6,629 nucleotides of DNA from Rhodobacterales bacterium CG2_30_65_12 (lineage in GTDB: Bacteria; Pseudomonadota; Alphaproteobacteria; Rhodobacterales; Rhodobacteraceae): positions 1 through 6,629 of the forward strand of contig MNZL01000052.1 in NCBI GenBank assembly GCA_001873585.1. Direction: 5' to 3'. Shown piece after piece: positions 1 through 5,782 of the stretch (position 1 is the first letter of the stretch; every line of letters begins with the position of its first letter). A program made the translations under genes and the position numbers. The notes under the pieces were generated by a model. It saw only the letters and a list, made by a program, of their open reading frames with translations, did not search any database and was not told the origin of the DNA.

Positions 1-1345
1 TGGCGTGCGCCATGCCTTTGGCCCGGTCACGCCCGATGACGTGCCCGCCCTGCTGCGCGGCGATTTTCCCGGCCACGGGCCGACGGAACAGATCCCCTTC
101 TTCGCCCGCCAGACCCGGCTCACCTTTGCCCGCTGCGGGGTGATCGACCCGCTGTCGCTGGCCGATTACGAGGCCCACGGCGGGCTTTTGGGCCTGCGCG
201 CCGCCATCGCCGCACCAGAGGCGATTGTGCCGACGATGGTGGCGAGCGGCCTGCGCGGGCGCGGCGGCGCGGGCTTCCCGACCGGCATCAAGTGGAAGAC
301 GGTGGCGGAGGCGGAAGGGAGCCGCAAATATATCGTCTGCAATGCCGACGAGGGCGACAGTGGCACCTTTGCCGACCGCATGCTGATGGAGGGCGACCCG
401 TTCAGCCTGATCGAGGGCATGGCGATTGCCGGGATCGGCGTGGGAGCCACCAAGGGCTTCATCTACCTGCGCTCTGAATACCCCGACGCGCATTCGACGT
501 TATTGCAGGCGCTGGAAATCGCCCGCGAAAACGGGCTGCTGGGGCCAAGCGTGCTCGGCTCCGGCTTCGCCTTCGGCATCGAGCTGCGGCTTGGCGCGGG
601 GGCTTACGTCTGCGGCGAGGAAACCAGCCTGCTCAACAGCCTCGAAGGCAAGCGCGGCGTGGTCCGCGCCAAGCCGCCGCTGCCCGCTCTGGAGGGCTTG
701 TTCGGCAAGCCCACCGTGGTGAACAACGTGCTCTCGCTGGCGACGGTGCCGGTGATCTTCGAGAAAGGCGCGGAGAACTACGCCGGGCTTGGCGTGGGCC
801 GCTCGAAAGGCACGATGCCGATCCAGATCGCCGGCAACGTGAAATTCGGCGGGCTTTTCGAGGCACCCTTCGGCCTCACGCTCGGCGAGATCGTGCACGC
901 GGTTGGCGAAGGCACCCGCTCTGGCCGTCCGGTGAAGGCCGTGCAGGTGGGCGGGCCGCTCGGCGCCTATTTTACCCCCGAACAGTTTGCCACGCCGTTT
1001 ACCTATGAGGATTTCGACGCAGCGGGCGGGCTGATCGGCCACGCCGGCGTGGTGGTGTTTGACGACAGCGCCAACATGATGGCGCAGGCACGGTTTGCCT
1101 TCGAGTTCTGCGCTGTGGAAAGCTGCGGCAAGTGCACCCCTTGCCGGATCGGTGCCGTGCGCGGGGTGGAGGTGATCGACAGGATGGCAGCAGGCGAACA
1201 CTTAGGTGCGTTGCTAACCGACCTTTGCGAGACGATGCGCGATGGCTCGCTCTGCGCGCTTGGGGGCTTCACGCCCTACCCGGTGATGTCGGCATACCGA
1301 CTTTTCCCCGACGACTTCGCAGCAGCCAAGGAGGCGGCGGAATGA
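1..1345 (+). CDS. fdsB: NAD-dependent formate dehydrogenase beta subunit FdsB (5' partial)
   Basis: FdsB is the NuoF-like diaphorase subunit of the soluble cytoplasmic formate dehydrogenase. It carries FMN and one [4Fe-4S] cluster and passes electrons from FdsA to NAD+. The frame is open from the left edge. A GTG at position 5 could be taken as a start, but the homologous sequence begins upstream, so I treat the gene as truncated by the window. Residue numbers here count from that GTG (446 codons). Visible are the glycine-rich NADH loop GLRGRGGAGFPTG (82-94), the FMN segment CNADEGDSGTF (112-122), the GAGAYVCGEETSLL motif (197-210), and the [4Fe-4S] ligands C374, C377, C380 (ESCGKCTPC) and C417 (SLCALGG). 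Residues 1-30 look like the tail of the thioredoxin-like N-terminal domain found in this family. Roughly 50-120 residues are probably missing, judged from remembered family lengths. Its TGA overlaps the fdsA start by 4 nt. HoxF- or NuoF-type subunits are alternatives, but the downstream FdsA makes FdsB nearly certain. Confidence 0.96.
   Translation, partial: GVRHAFGPVTPDDVPALLRGDFPGHGPTEQIPFFARQTRLTFARCGVIDPLSLADYEAHGGLLGLRAAIAAPEAIVPTMVASGLRGRGGAGFPTGIKWKTVAEAEGSRKYIVCNADEGDSGTFADRMLMEGDPFSLIEGMAIAGIGVGATKGFIYLRSEYPDAHSTLLQALEIARENGLLGPSVLGSGFAFGIELRLGAGAYVCGEETSLLNSLEGKRGVVRAKPPLPALEGLFGKPTVVNNVLSLATVPVIFEKGAENYAGLGVGRSKGTMPIQIAGNVKFGGLFEAPFGLTLGEIVHAVGEGTRSGRPVKAVQVGGPLGAYFTPEQFATPFTYEDFDAAGGLIGHAGVVVFDDSANMMAQARFAFEFCAVESCGKCTPCRIGAVRGVEVIDRMAAGEHLGALLTDLCETMRDGSLCALGGFTPYPVMSAYRLFPDDFAAAKEAAE
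1328..1334 (+). promoter_or_regulatory. Ribosome-binding site of fdsA
   Basis: AAGGAGG is a near-perfect Shine-Dalgarno sequence, 7 nt before the ATG at 1342. It lies inside the last codons of fdsB and decides the fdsA start against an in-frame upstream extension to 1132 that would run through fdsB coding sequence. Confidence 0.85.
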
Positions 1346-4218
1346 AAGACCTGATCATCCCCTGGGACGAGCACGACAAGGGCACACCCGCCCGCACCGG
1401 CGCGCCGGTGACGCTGACCATCGACGGCTTCGAGGTGACGGTGCCGGAAGGCACGAGCGTGATGCGTGCCGCCGCCGAAGCCGGGATCGACGTGCCGAAG
1501 CTCTGCGCCACCGATACGCTGGAGGCCTTCGGCTCCTGCCGGCTCTGCGTGGTCGAGATCGACGGGCGCAAGGGCACGCCCAGCTCCTGCACAACGCCGG
1601 TGGTGCCCGGCATGGTGGTTCACACCCAGTCGGAAAAGGTGCGCCGAATCCGGCGCGGGGTGATGGAGCTTTACATCTCCGACCATCCGCTCGATTGCCT
1701 CACTTGCGCCGCCAACGGCGATTGTGAATTGCAGGACATGGCGGGTGTCGTCGGTCTGCGCGATGTGCGCTACGCCACGGGCGAGAGCCATTTCGAGCAA
1801 TTCGGACCCTCCGGCGGCAACCCGCTGTGGGCGCCGAAGGACGAGAGCAACCCGTATTTCACCTACGATCCGGCCAAGTGCATTGTCTGCTCGCGCTGCG
1901 TGCGCGCCTGCGAGGAAATACAGGGCACCTTTGCGCTCACAATCGAGGGCCGGGGATTTGACAGCCGCGTCTCGCCCGGCGCCGGATTTGACGATTTCCT
2001 GACGTCCGATTGCGTAAGCTGCGGTGCTTGCGTGCAAGCCTGCCCCACCGCCACCTTGCAGGAAAACAGCATGATCGCGCTCGGCACGCCGATGCGCTCG
2101 GTGGTGACCACCTGCGCCTATTGCGGCGTCGGGTGCAGCTTCAAGGCCGAGCTAAATGGCGATACGCTGGTGCGGATGGTGCCGCACAAAGCGGGCAAGG
2201 CCAACCGCGGGCATTCCTGCGTGAAAGGCCGCTTTGCCTGGGGCTACGCCAACCATTCGGACCGGATCCTGAGCCCGATGATCCGGGGCAGCATCGACGA
2301 GCCGTGGCGCGAAGTGAGCTGGGACGAGGCGCTTTCGTATGCGGCCAAACGCCTGCAGGATATTCAGGCCGAGCACGGGCGGCGCTCGATTGGCGTGATC
2401 ACGTCGAGCCGCTGCACCAACGAGGAAACCTTTCTGGTGCAGAAACTCGCCCGCGCGGTGTTTCTCAACAACAACACCGACACCTGCGCGCGGGTCTGTC
2501 ACTCGCCCACCGGCTACGGGCTGGGGCAAACCTTTGGCACCTCCGCCGGCACGCAGGATTTTGATTCTGTCGCACTGGCGGATGTGGTGATCGTGATGGG
2601 GGCAAACCCGACCGACGCCCACCCGGTGTTTGCCTCACGGCTCAAGAAGCGGCTTCGGGCGGGCGCCAAGCTCATCGTGATCGACCCGCGCAAGATCGAC
2701 CTGGTGAAATCGAACCACATCAAGGCCACGCACCACCTCGCGCTGAGGCCCGGCACCAACGTGGCGGTGATCACGGCGCTCGCCCATGTGATCGTCACCG
2801 AGGGGCTGGCCGACGAGGCCTTCATCGCCGCGCGCTGCGAGGGCGACAGCTTTGCCGATTACGCCGCGTTCGTGTCTGATCCGCGCCACAGCCCCGAAGC
2901 GGTCGAAGCGCTGACCGGCGTGCCGGCGGATGAGATGCGGGCGGCCGCGCGCACCTTTGCCAAAGGCGGCAATGGGGCAATCTACTATGGTCTTGGCGTG
3001 ACCGAACACAGCCAGGGCTCGACCACGGTGATGGGGATCGCAAACCTCGCCATGCTTACCGGCAACATTGGCCGGCCCGGTGTGGGGGTAAACCCGCTGC
3101 GCGGCCAGAACAACGTGCAAGGCTCCTGCGACATGGGCAGCTTCCCGCAGGAACTGCCCGGCTACCGGCATGTGAAAAACGCCGATGTGCGCGCGATTTT
3201 CGAGCAGCTTTGGGGCGTGGAGATCGACCCCGAGCCGGGCCTTCGCATCAACAACATGCTCGATGCGGCGGTGGATGGCTCCTTCAAGGGTATCTACATC
3301 CAGGGCGAAGACATCCTGCAATCAGATCCCGACACCCGGCATGTGGCGGCGGGGCTTGCCGCGATGGATTGCGTTATCGTGCATGATCTGTTTCTCAACG
3401 AAACGGCGAATTACGCCCATGTGTTCCTGCCCGGCTCCACTTTCCTTGAGAAAGATGGCACCTTCACCAACGCCGAGCGGCGCATCAACATGGTGCGCGA
3501 GGTGATGAAGCCAAAGGCCGGTATGGCCGACTGGCAGGTGACGCAGGCACTCGCCAACGCGATGGGCGCGGATTGGGCCTATACCCACCCGCGCGAGATC
3601 ATGGCCGAGATCGCCGCCACCACGCCGAGCTTTGCCGGCGTGAGCTACGACCTGATCGACCGGCTTGGCTCGGTGCAATGGCCGTGCAACGAGGCCCACC
3701 CCGAGGGCACGCCGACGATGCACGTGGATGGTTTCGTGCGCGGCAAGGGGCGGTTCATCGTCACCGAATACCTGGCGACGGATGAAAAGACCGGCCCGCG
3801 CTTTCCCCTCCTGCTCACCATGGGCCGGATCCTCAGCCAGTATAACGTGGGCGCGCAGACCCGGCGCACGGACAACAACGTCTGGCACGAGGAAGACATG
3901 CTGGAGATCCACCCGGTCGACGCCGAGGACCGTGGCGTGACGGATGGCGATTGGGTGCGGCTTGCCTCGCGCTCGGGCGAGACGACGCTGCGCGCGAAGG
4001 TAACGCAACGGGTGAGCCCCGGCGTGGTCTACACCACCTTCCACCACCCCGAAACCCAGGCCAACGTGGTTACCACCGACTTTTCCGACTGGGCCACCAA
4101 CTGCCCGGAATACAAGGTGACGGCGGTGCAGGTGGCGCCGTCCAACGGCACCTCCGACTGGCAGGAGCGCTATGCGGCGCAAGCGGCCAGATCACGCCGG
4201 ATCGAGGCTGCCGAATGA
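1342..4218 (+). CDS. fdsA: NAD-dependent formate dehydrogenase alpha subunit FdsA (Mo-bisMGD, Fe-S)
   Basis: FdsA is the catalytic subunit, oxidising formate to CO2 in the cytoplasm and reversible in known members. It has 958 residues, matching R. capsulatus FdsA. In order: a NuoG-like [2Fe-2S] domain with C55, C66, C69, C83; a His-Cys3 [4Fe-4S] site with H115, C119, C122, C128; a ferredoxin-like pair, C180/C183/C186/C190 and C224/C227/C230/C234; then the FdhF-like catalytic part with a [4Fe-4S] cluster at C258, C261, C265, C293 and a conserved Lys at 295. The molybdenum ligand is C386, encoded by TGT at 2497-2499, so this is a cysteine enzyme and not a selenocysteine one. H387 and R587 (NPLRGQN) complete the active site, at the numbering known for R. 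capsulatus. A molybdopterin-dinucleotide-binding domain covers about 820-930. The ATG start is fixed by the Shine-Dalgarno sequence and the ATGA overlap with fdsB. No twin-arginine signal is present. The 3' end overlaps fdsC by ATGA. I see no missing ligand and no frameshift. Confidence 0.98.
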   Translation: MKDLIIPWDEHDKGTPARTGAPVTLTIDGFEVTVPEGTSVMRAAAEAGIDVPKLCATDTLEAFGSCRLCVVEIDGRKGTPSSCTTPVVPGMVVHTQSEKVRRIRRGVMELYISDHPLDCLTCAANGDCELQDMAGVVGLRDVRYATGESHFEQFGPSGGNPLWAPKDESNPYFTYDPAKCIVCSRCVRACEEIQGTFALTIEGRGFDSRVSPGAGFDDFLTSDCVSCGACVQACPTATLQENSMIALGTPMRSVVTTCAYCGVGCSFKAELNGDTLVRMVPHKAGKANRGHSCVKGRFAWGYANHSDRILSPMIRGSIDEPWREVSWDEALSYAAKRLQDIQAEHGRRSIGVITSSRCTNEETFLVQKLARAVFLNNNTDTCARVCHSPTGYGLGQTFGTSAGTQDFDSVALADVVIVMGANPTDAHPVFASRLKKRLRAGAKLIVIDPRKIDLVKSNHIKATHHLALRPGTNVAVITALAHVIVTEGLADEAFIAARCEGDSFADYAAFVSDPRHSPEAVEALTGVPADEMRAAARTFAKGGNGAIYYGLGVTEHSQGSTTVMGIANLAMLTGNIGRPGVGVNPLRGQNNVQGSCDMGSFPQELPGYRHVKNADVRAIFEQLWGVEIDPEPGLRINNMLDAAVDGSFKGIYIQGEDILQSDPDTRHVAAGLAAMDCVIVHDLFLNETANYAHVFLPGSTFLEKDGTFTNAERRINMVREVMKPKAGMADWQVTQALANAMGADWAYTHPREIMAEIAATTPSFAGVSYDLIDRLGSVQWPCNEAHPEGTPTMHVDGFVRGKGRFIVTEYLATDEKTGPRFPLLLTMGRILSQYNVGAQTRRTDNNVWHEEDMLEIHPVDAEDRGVTDGDWVRLASRSGETTLRAKVTQRVSPGVVYTTFHHPETQANVVTTDFSDWATNCPEYKVTAVQVAPSNGTSDWQERYAAQAARSRRIEAAE
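4204..4207 (+). promoter_or_regulatory. Ribosome-binding site of fdsC (fdhD)
   Basis: GAGG lies 7 nt before the ATG at 4215, within the last codons of fdsA (Glu-Ala-Ala-Glu). The spacing equals that of the fdsA site. It is weaker than the fdsA Shine-Dalgarno sequence, so translation probably depends partly on coupling through the ATGA overlap. Confidence 0.55.
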
Positions 4219-5030
4219 AGCCGGTGCAAAGCCTCCCCGGCCTCGCGGTCACCCGCGACGGGGCCCGGGCGGTAACCCGGACGCTGCCGGAGGAGGTGGC
4301 GGTGGCGGTGAGCTTCAACGGCACGACGCTGGCGGTGATGATGTGCACACCCGCCGACATCGGCGACTTCGCCCACGGCTTCGCCCTCACTGAAGGCGTG
4401 ATCGAAAGCCTGCGCGAGGTGGAAAGCTTCGAGGTGATCGCCCATCCCAAGGGGTTTGAAGCGCGGTTCTGGATCGCCGAGGCGCGGACCAGCGCGCTGG
4501 TCGCCCGCCGCAGACAGATGGCCGGGCCGGTGGGCTGTGGGCTGTGCGGGATCGACTCGCTGGAGGAAGCCCTGCGCCCCGTGCCTCATGTCGGCCAGCC
4601 GCGCGTGGCGCTCACCCGCGCCGAGATCGCCACCGCCACCGAGGCGTTGCGCGGGCACCAGCCGCTGCATGATCAAACCCGCGCGGTGCACGCAGCGGGG
4701 TTCCTCAGGCCCGGCGTGGGGCTGGTGCTGGCGCGCGAAGATGTGGGCCGGCACAACGCGCTTGATAAGCTGATCGGGGCGCTGGCGCTCTCGGGGGCTG
4801 ACGCGAGCGGCGGCGCGATCGTGCTCACCAGCCGGGTTTCGGTGGAGATGGTGCAGAAGGCGGCAATGGCGCGCTGCCCGGTGATCGTTGCCGCCTCCGC
4901 GCCCACGGTGCTCGCCCTGCGGCTCGCCGATGAGGCCGGCATCACGCTCGCCGCCTTCGCCGGCGCCGGCGCGTTTGACCTTTATTCCCACCCAGGCCGG
5001 ATCGAAACGGGAGAAACGCATGTCGCCTGA
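4215..5030 (+). CDS. fdhD: Formate dehydrogenase accessory sulfurtransferase FdhD/FdsC
   Basis: This 271-aa protein belongs to the FdhD family and is called FdsC in R. capsulatus fds operons. Family members transfer sulfur from a cysteine desulfurase to the bis-MGD cofactor and hand the cofactor to the formate dehydrogenase apoenzyme. This step is essential for activity, although the protein is not part of the mature enzyme. Visible hallmarks are MMCTPADIGDFAHGFALTEG (42-60 region), the sulfur-carrying CxxC pair C108 and C111 in GPVGCGLCG, the signature REDVGRHNALDKLIG (174-188), and SRVSVEMVQKAA (206-217). Length fits the family. The ATG at 4215 overlaps the fdsA TGA. An open frame continues upstream to 3951, but that part would lie within fdsA and carries no family sequence. 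The 3' end overlaps fdsD by 11 nt. The position directly behind fdsA matches a dedicated maturation factor for this enzyme. Confidence 0.96.
   Translation: MKPVQSLPGLAVTRDGARAVTRTLPEEVAVAVSFNGTTLAVMMCTPADIGDFAHGFALTEGVIESLREVESFEVIAHPKGFEARFWIAEARTSALVARRRQMAGPVGCGLCGIDSLEEALRPVPHVGQPRVALTRAEIATATEALRGHQPLHDQTRAVHAAGFLRPGVGLVLAREDVGRHNALDKLIGALALSGADASGGAIVLTSRVSVEMVQKAAMARCPVIVAASAPTVLALRLADEAGITLAAFAGAGAFDLYSHPGRIETGETHVA
5009..5013 (+). promoter_or_regulatory. Ribosome-binding site of fdsD
   Basis: GGGAG lies 6 nt before the ATG at 5020, inside the fdhD coding sequence. It supports this start over in-frame ATGs at 5035 and 5044, which have no comparable site. Confidence 0.6.
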
Positions 5031-5238
5031 CAAGATGGTTCACATGGCCAACCAGATCGCCGCCTTTTTCAACAGCCAGCCGGGTGGCGGAGCCGCCGAA
5101 AAGGTGGCCGGGCATCTCAACGATTTCTGGGAGCCACGGATGCGCGCCCAGCTCATCGCGTATATCGGGGAAGGCGGCGCGGGGCTCGATGCTCTGGTGC
5201 TCGCCGCCGCCGACCACCTCAACGCGCCCGCCGCCTGA
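5020..5238 (+). CDS. fdsD: NAD-dependent formate dehydrogenase delta subunit FdsD
   Basis: This 72-aa protein matches the FdsD family. The recognisable parts are KMVHMANQIAAFF (5-17) and the HLNDFWEPRMRAQL block (32-45), with small helical segments between and a C-terminus rich in Ala and Leu. In R. capsulatus FdsD binds the FdsABG complex and is needed for assembly of active, cofactor-loaded enzyme. It carries no cofactor itself, and this copy has no cysteine. The gene overlaps the end of fdhD by 11 nt and has its own Shine-Dalgarno sequence. It is the last gene of the tightly overlapping block, because the next gene starts 67 nt later. Family identity rests on size, motif and position, all in agreement. 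Confidence 0.93.
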   Translation: MSPDKMVHMANQIAAFFNSQPGGGAAEKVAGHLNDFWEPRMRAQLIAYIGEGGAGLDALVLAAADHLNAPAA

Positions 5239-5305
5239 GCAATCCGCTTTCCTCCTTGACCGGAGGTCACCAAGCCCGGCAAGCTCTATGCCGGAGGACA
5301 AACCC
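5239..5305. other. Intergenic spacer with three small inverted repeats
   Basis: This 67-nt spacer is the first real gap in the block. It contains CCTCC (5251-5255) paired with GGAGG (5262-5266) around the loop TTGACC, an alternative TGACC (5257-5261) paired with GGTCA (5265-5269), and CCGGC (5276-5280) paired with GCCGG (5290-5294). No run of T follows any of these, so none is a standard intrinsic terminator. TTGACC at 5256-5261 resembles a sigma-70 -35 hexamer, but I find no convincing -10 at 16-18 nt. The spacer could be an RNA-stability or attenuation element, or chance pairing in GC-rich DNA. Confidence 0.35.
5293..5297 (+). promoter_or_regulatory. Ribosome-binding site of the 147-aa hypothetical gene
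   Basis: GGAGG lies 8 nt before the ATG at 5306. It decides this start over an in-frame ATG at 5288, which would add six residues (MPEDKP) but would include the Shine-Dalgarno sequence in its own coding region. The first two G bases also belong to the 3' arm of a CCGGC/GCCGG hairpin (5276-5294), so folding could partly mask the site. Confidence 0.65.
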
Positions 5306-5749
5306 ATGCGCGACACCAACGGCCCGTTGCCAGCCACCACCTTCTGGCAAACCTACCAGGGCAAGTTTGCCGGCGTTCCCACCTGGACCGGGTTTGACAG
5401 GTTCTGGGCGGCCTTCACGCAGACCGGTGGCGCGTGGTTCGTGTTTGACCCGGAGGGAGATGCCCCCACCGCGCCGGTGGCGGATTTTGCCGCCGCGCTG
5501 GCCGAGGCGCGCGCCTGCGTCGAAGATGTGCGCAAGCAGCGCGCCTATTGCGGCACGGTTTTTGCCGACGACCTTGCCGCGCCCGGCTTCGTCAAGGTGT
5601 TTGACCCATGGAAGATGGGCGGCGTCTGCGGCGGTTCGGGCGAGCGGGTGATGCCGCGCTGGGTGTTCAGCCGGATCGCCCCGGATGCGTTGCCGCTGCT
5701 GCCGGACGCGCCGGAAAAGAAGGGCCTCTTCGCGCGGCTTCGCAACTAG
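5306..5749 (+). CDS. Conserved-looking hypothetical protein, function unknown
   Basis: I do not recognise this 147-aa protein. It has no signal peptide or membrane segment and should be a small cytoplasmic protein. It is rich in aromatic residues, with six Trp (14, 27, 34, 44, 102, 119), most of them in the N-terminal half (FWQTYQGKFAGVPTW, then FDRFW and GAWFVFDPEGD). A more helical Ala-rich stretch covers about 57-80. A compact block at 99-124 (FDPWKMGGVCGGSGERV then MPRWVF) contains Cys108 and looks like the most constrained part. Cys71 and Cys82 are the other cysteines, and they do not form a CxxC pair. The C-terminus is basic (EKKGLFARLRN). Composition and codon use match the neighbouring genes, and a good Shine-Dalgarno sequence precedes the start, so the gene is very probably real. 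It lies 67 nt after fdsD and 33 nt before the methyltransferase. Whether it belongs functionally to formate dehydrogenase is an open question. Confidence 0.85.
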   Translation: MRDTNGPLPATTFWQTYQGKFAGVPTWTGFDRFWAAFTQTGGAWFVFDPEGDAPTAPVADFAAALAEARACVEDVRKQRAYCGTVFADDLAAPGFVKVFDPWKMGGVCGGSGERVMPRWVFSRIAPDALPLLPDAPEKKGLFARLRN

Positions 5750-5769
5750 CTTGCGCGCCGGTTTGGCGC
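5741..5769 (+). other. Two adjacent short inverted repeats at the gene boundary
   Basis: CGCAA (5741-5745) pairs with TTGCG (5751-5755) around CTAGC, which contains the TAG stop of the hypothetical gene. GCGCC (5755-5759) pairs with GGCGC (5765-5769) around GGTTT. The hairpins share base 5755, so they can hardly form fully at the same time. No T-run follows, so a classical intrinsic terminator is not supported. A weak or Rho-assisted end of transcription remains possible. Confidence 0.3.
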
Positions 5770-5775
5770 TACACC
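5770..5775 (+). promoter_or_regulatory. Possible -10 element for a leaderless methyltransferase transcript
   Basis: TACACC matches the -10 consensus at three of six positions, including the important first T and second A. It ends 7 nt before the ATG at 5783, which would place the transcription start at or next to the A of that ATG. A matching -35 hexamer is not evident at 16-18 nt spacing (TAGCTT at 5747-5752 is poor; TTGCGC at 5751 is too close). This is a tentative call, motivated mainly by the absence of any Shine-Dalgarno sequence here. Confidence 0.25.
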
Positions 5776-5782
5776 GCGCGGC

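Noticed and set aside
500..1201. Antisense open frame of 233 codons opposite fdsB
   Set aside because: It has no family features and is completely covered by conserved FMN- and Fe-S-binding sequence on the + strand.
1202..1216. Small cluster of rare leucine codons (TTA, TTG, CTA) near the end of fdsB, with a CTA-TTA pair also at 6404-6409
   Set aside because: A few rare codons occur by chance in genes of this size. They are not at domain boundaries that I can defend as pause sites, and no other signal of gene transfer accompanies them.
1132..1341. In-frame N-terminal extension of fdsA by 70 codons
   Set aside because: It lies wholly inside fdsB coding sequence, encodes no family sequence, and would bypass the strong AAGGAGG site at 1328. 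Starting at 1342 gives the expected 958 residues and the expected active-site numbering.
3322..4182. Antisense open frame of 286 codons opposite fdsA
   Set aside because: The translated product is rich in His, Arg and Gly, typical of a shadow of a GC-rich gene, and lies entirely within the well-supported fdsA.
3951..4214. In-frame N-terminal extension of fdhD by 88 codons
   Set aside because: It overlaps the dinucleotide-binding domain of fdsA and has no FdhD-like sequence. The ATG at 4215 gives a normal-length family member.
4290..4312. Short GGCGGT-type repeat near the 5' end of fdhD
   Set aside because: It encodes an ordinary Val-Ala-Val-Ala-Val segment of the protein and is too short to be a meaningful repeat.
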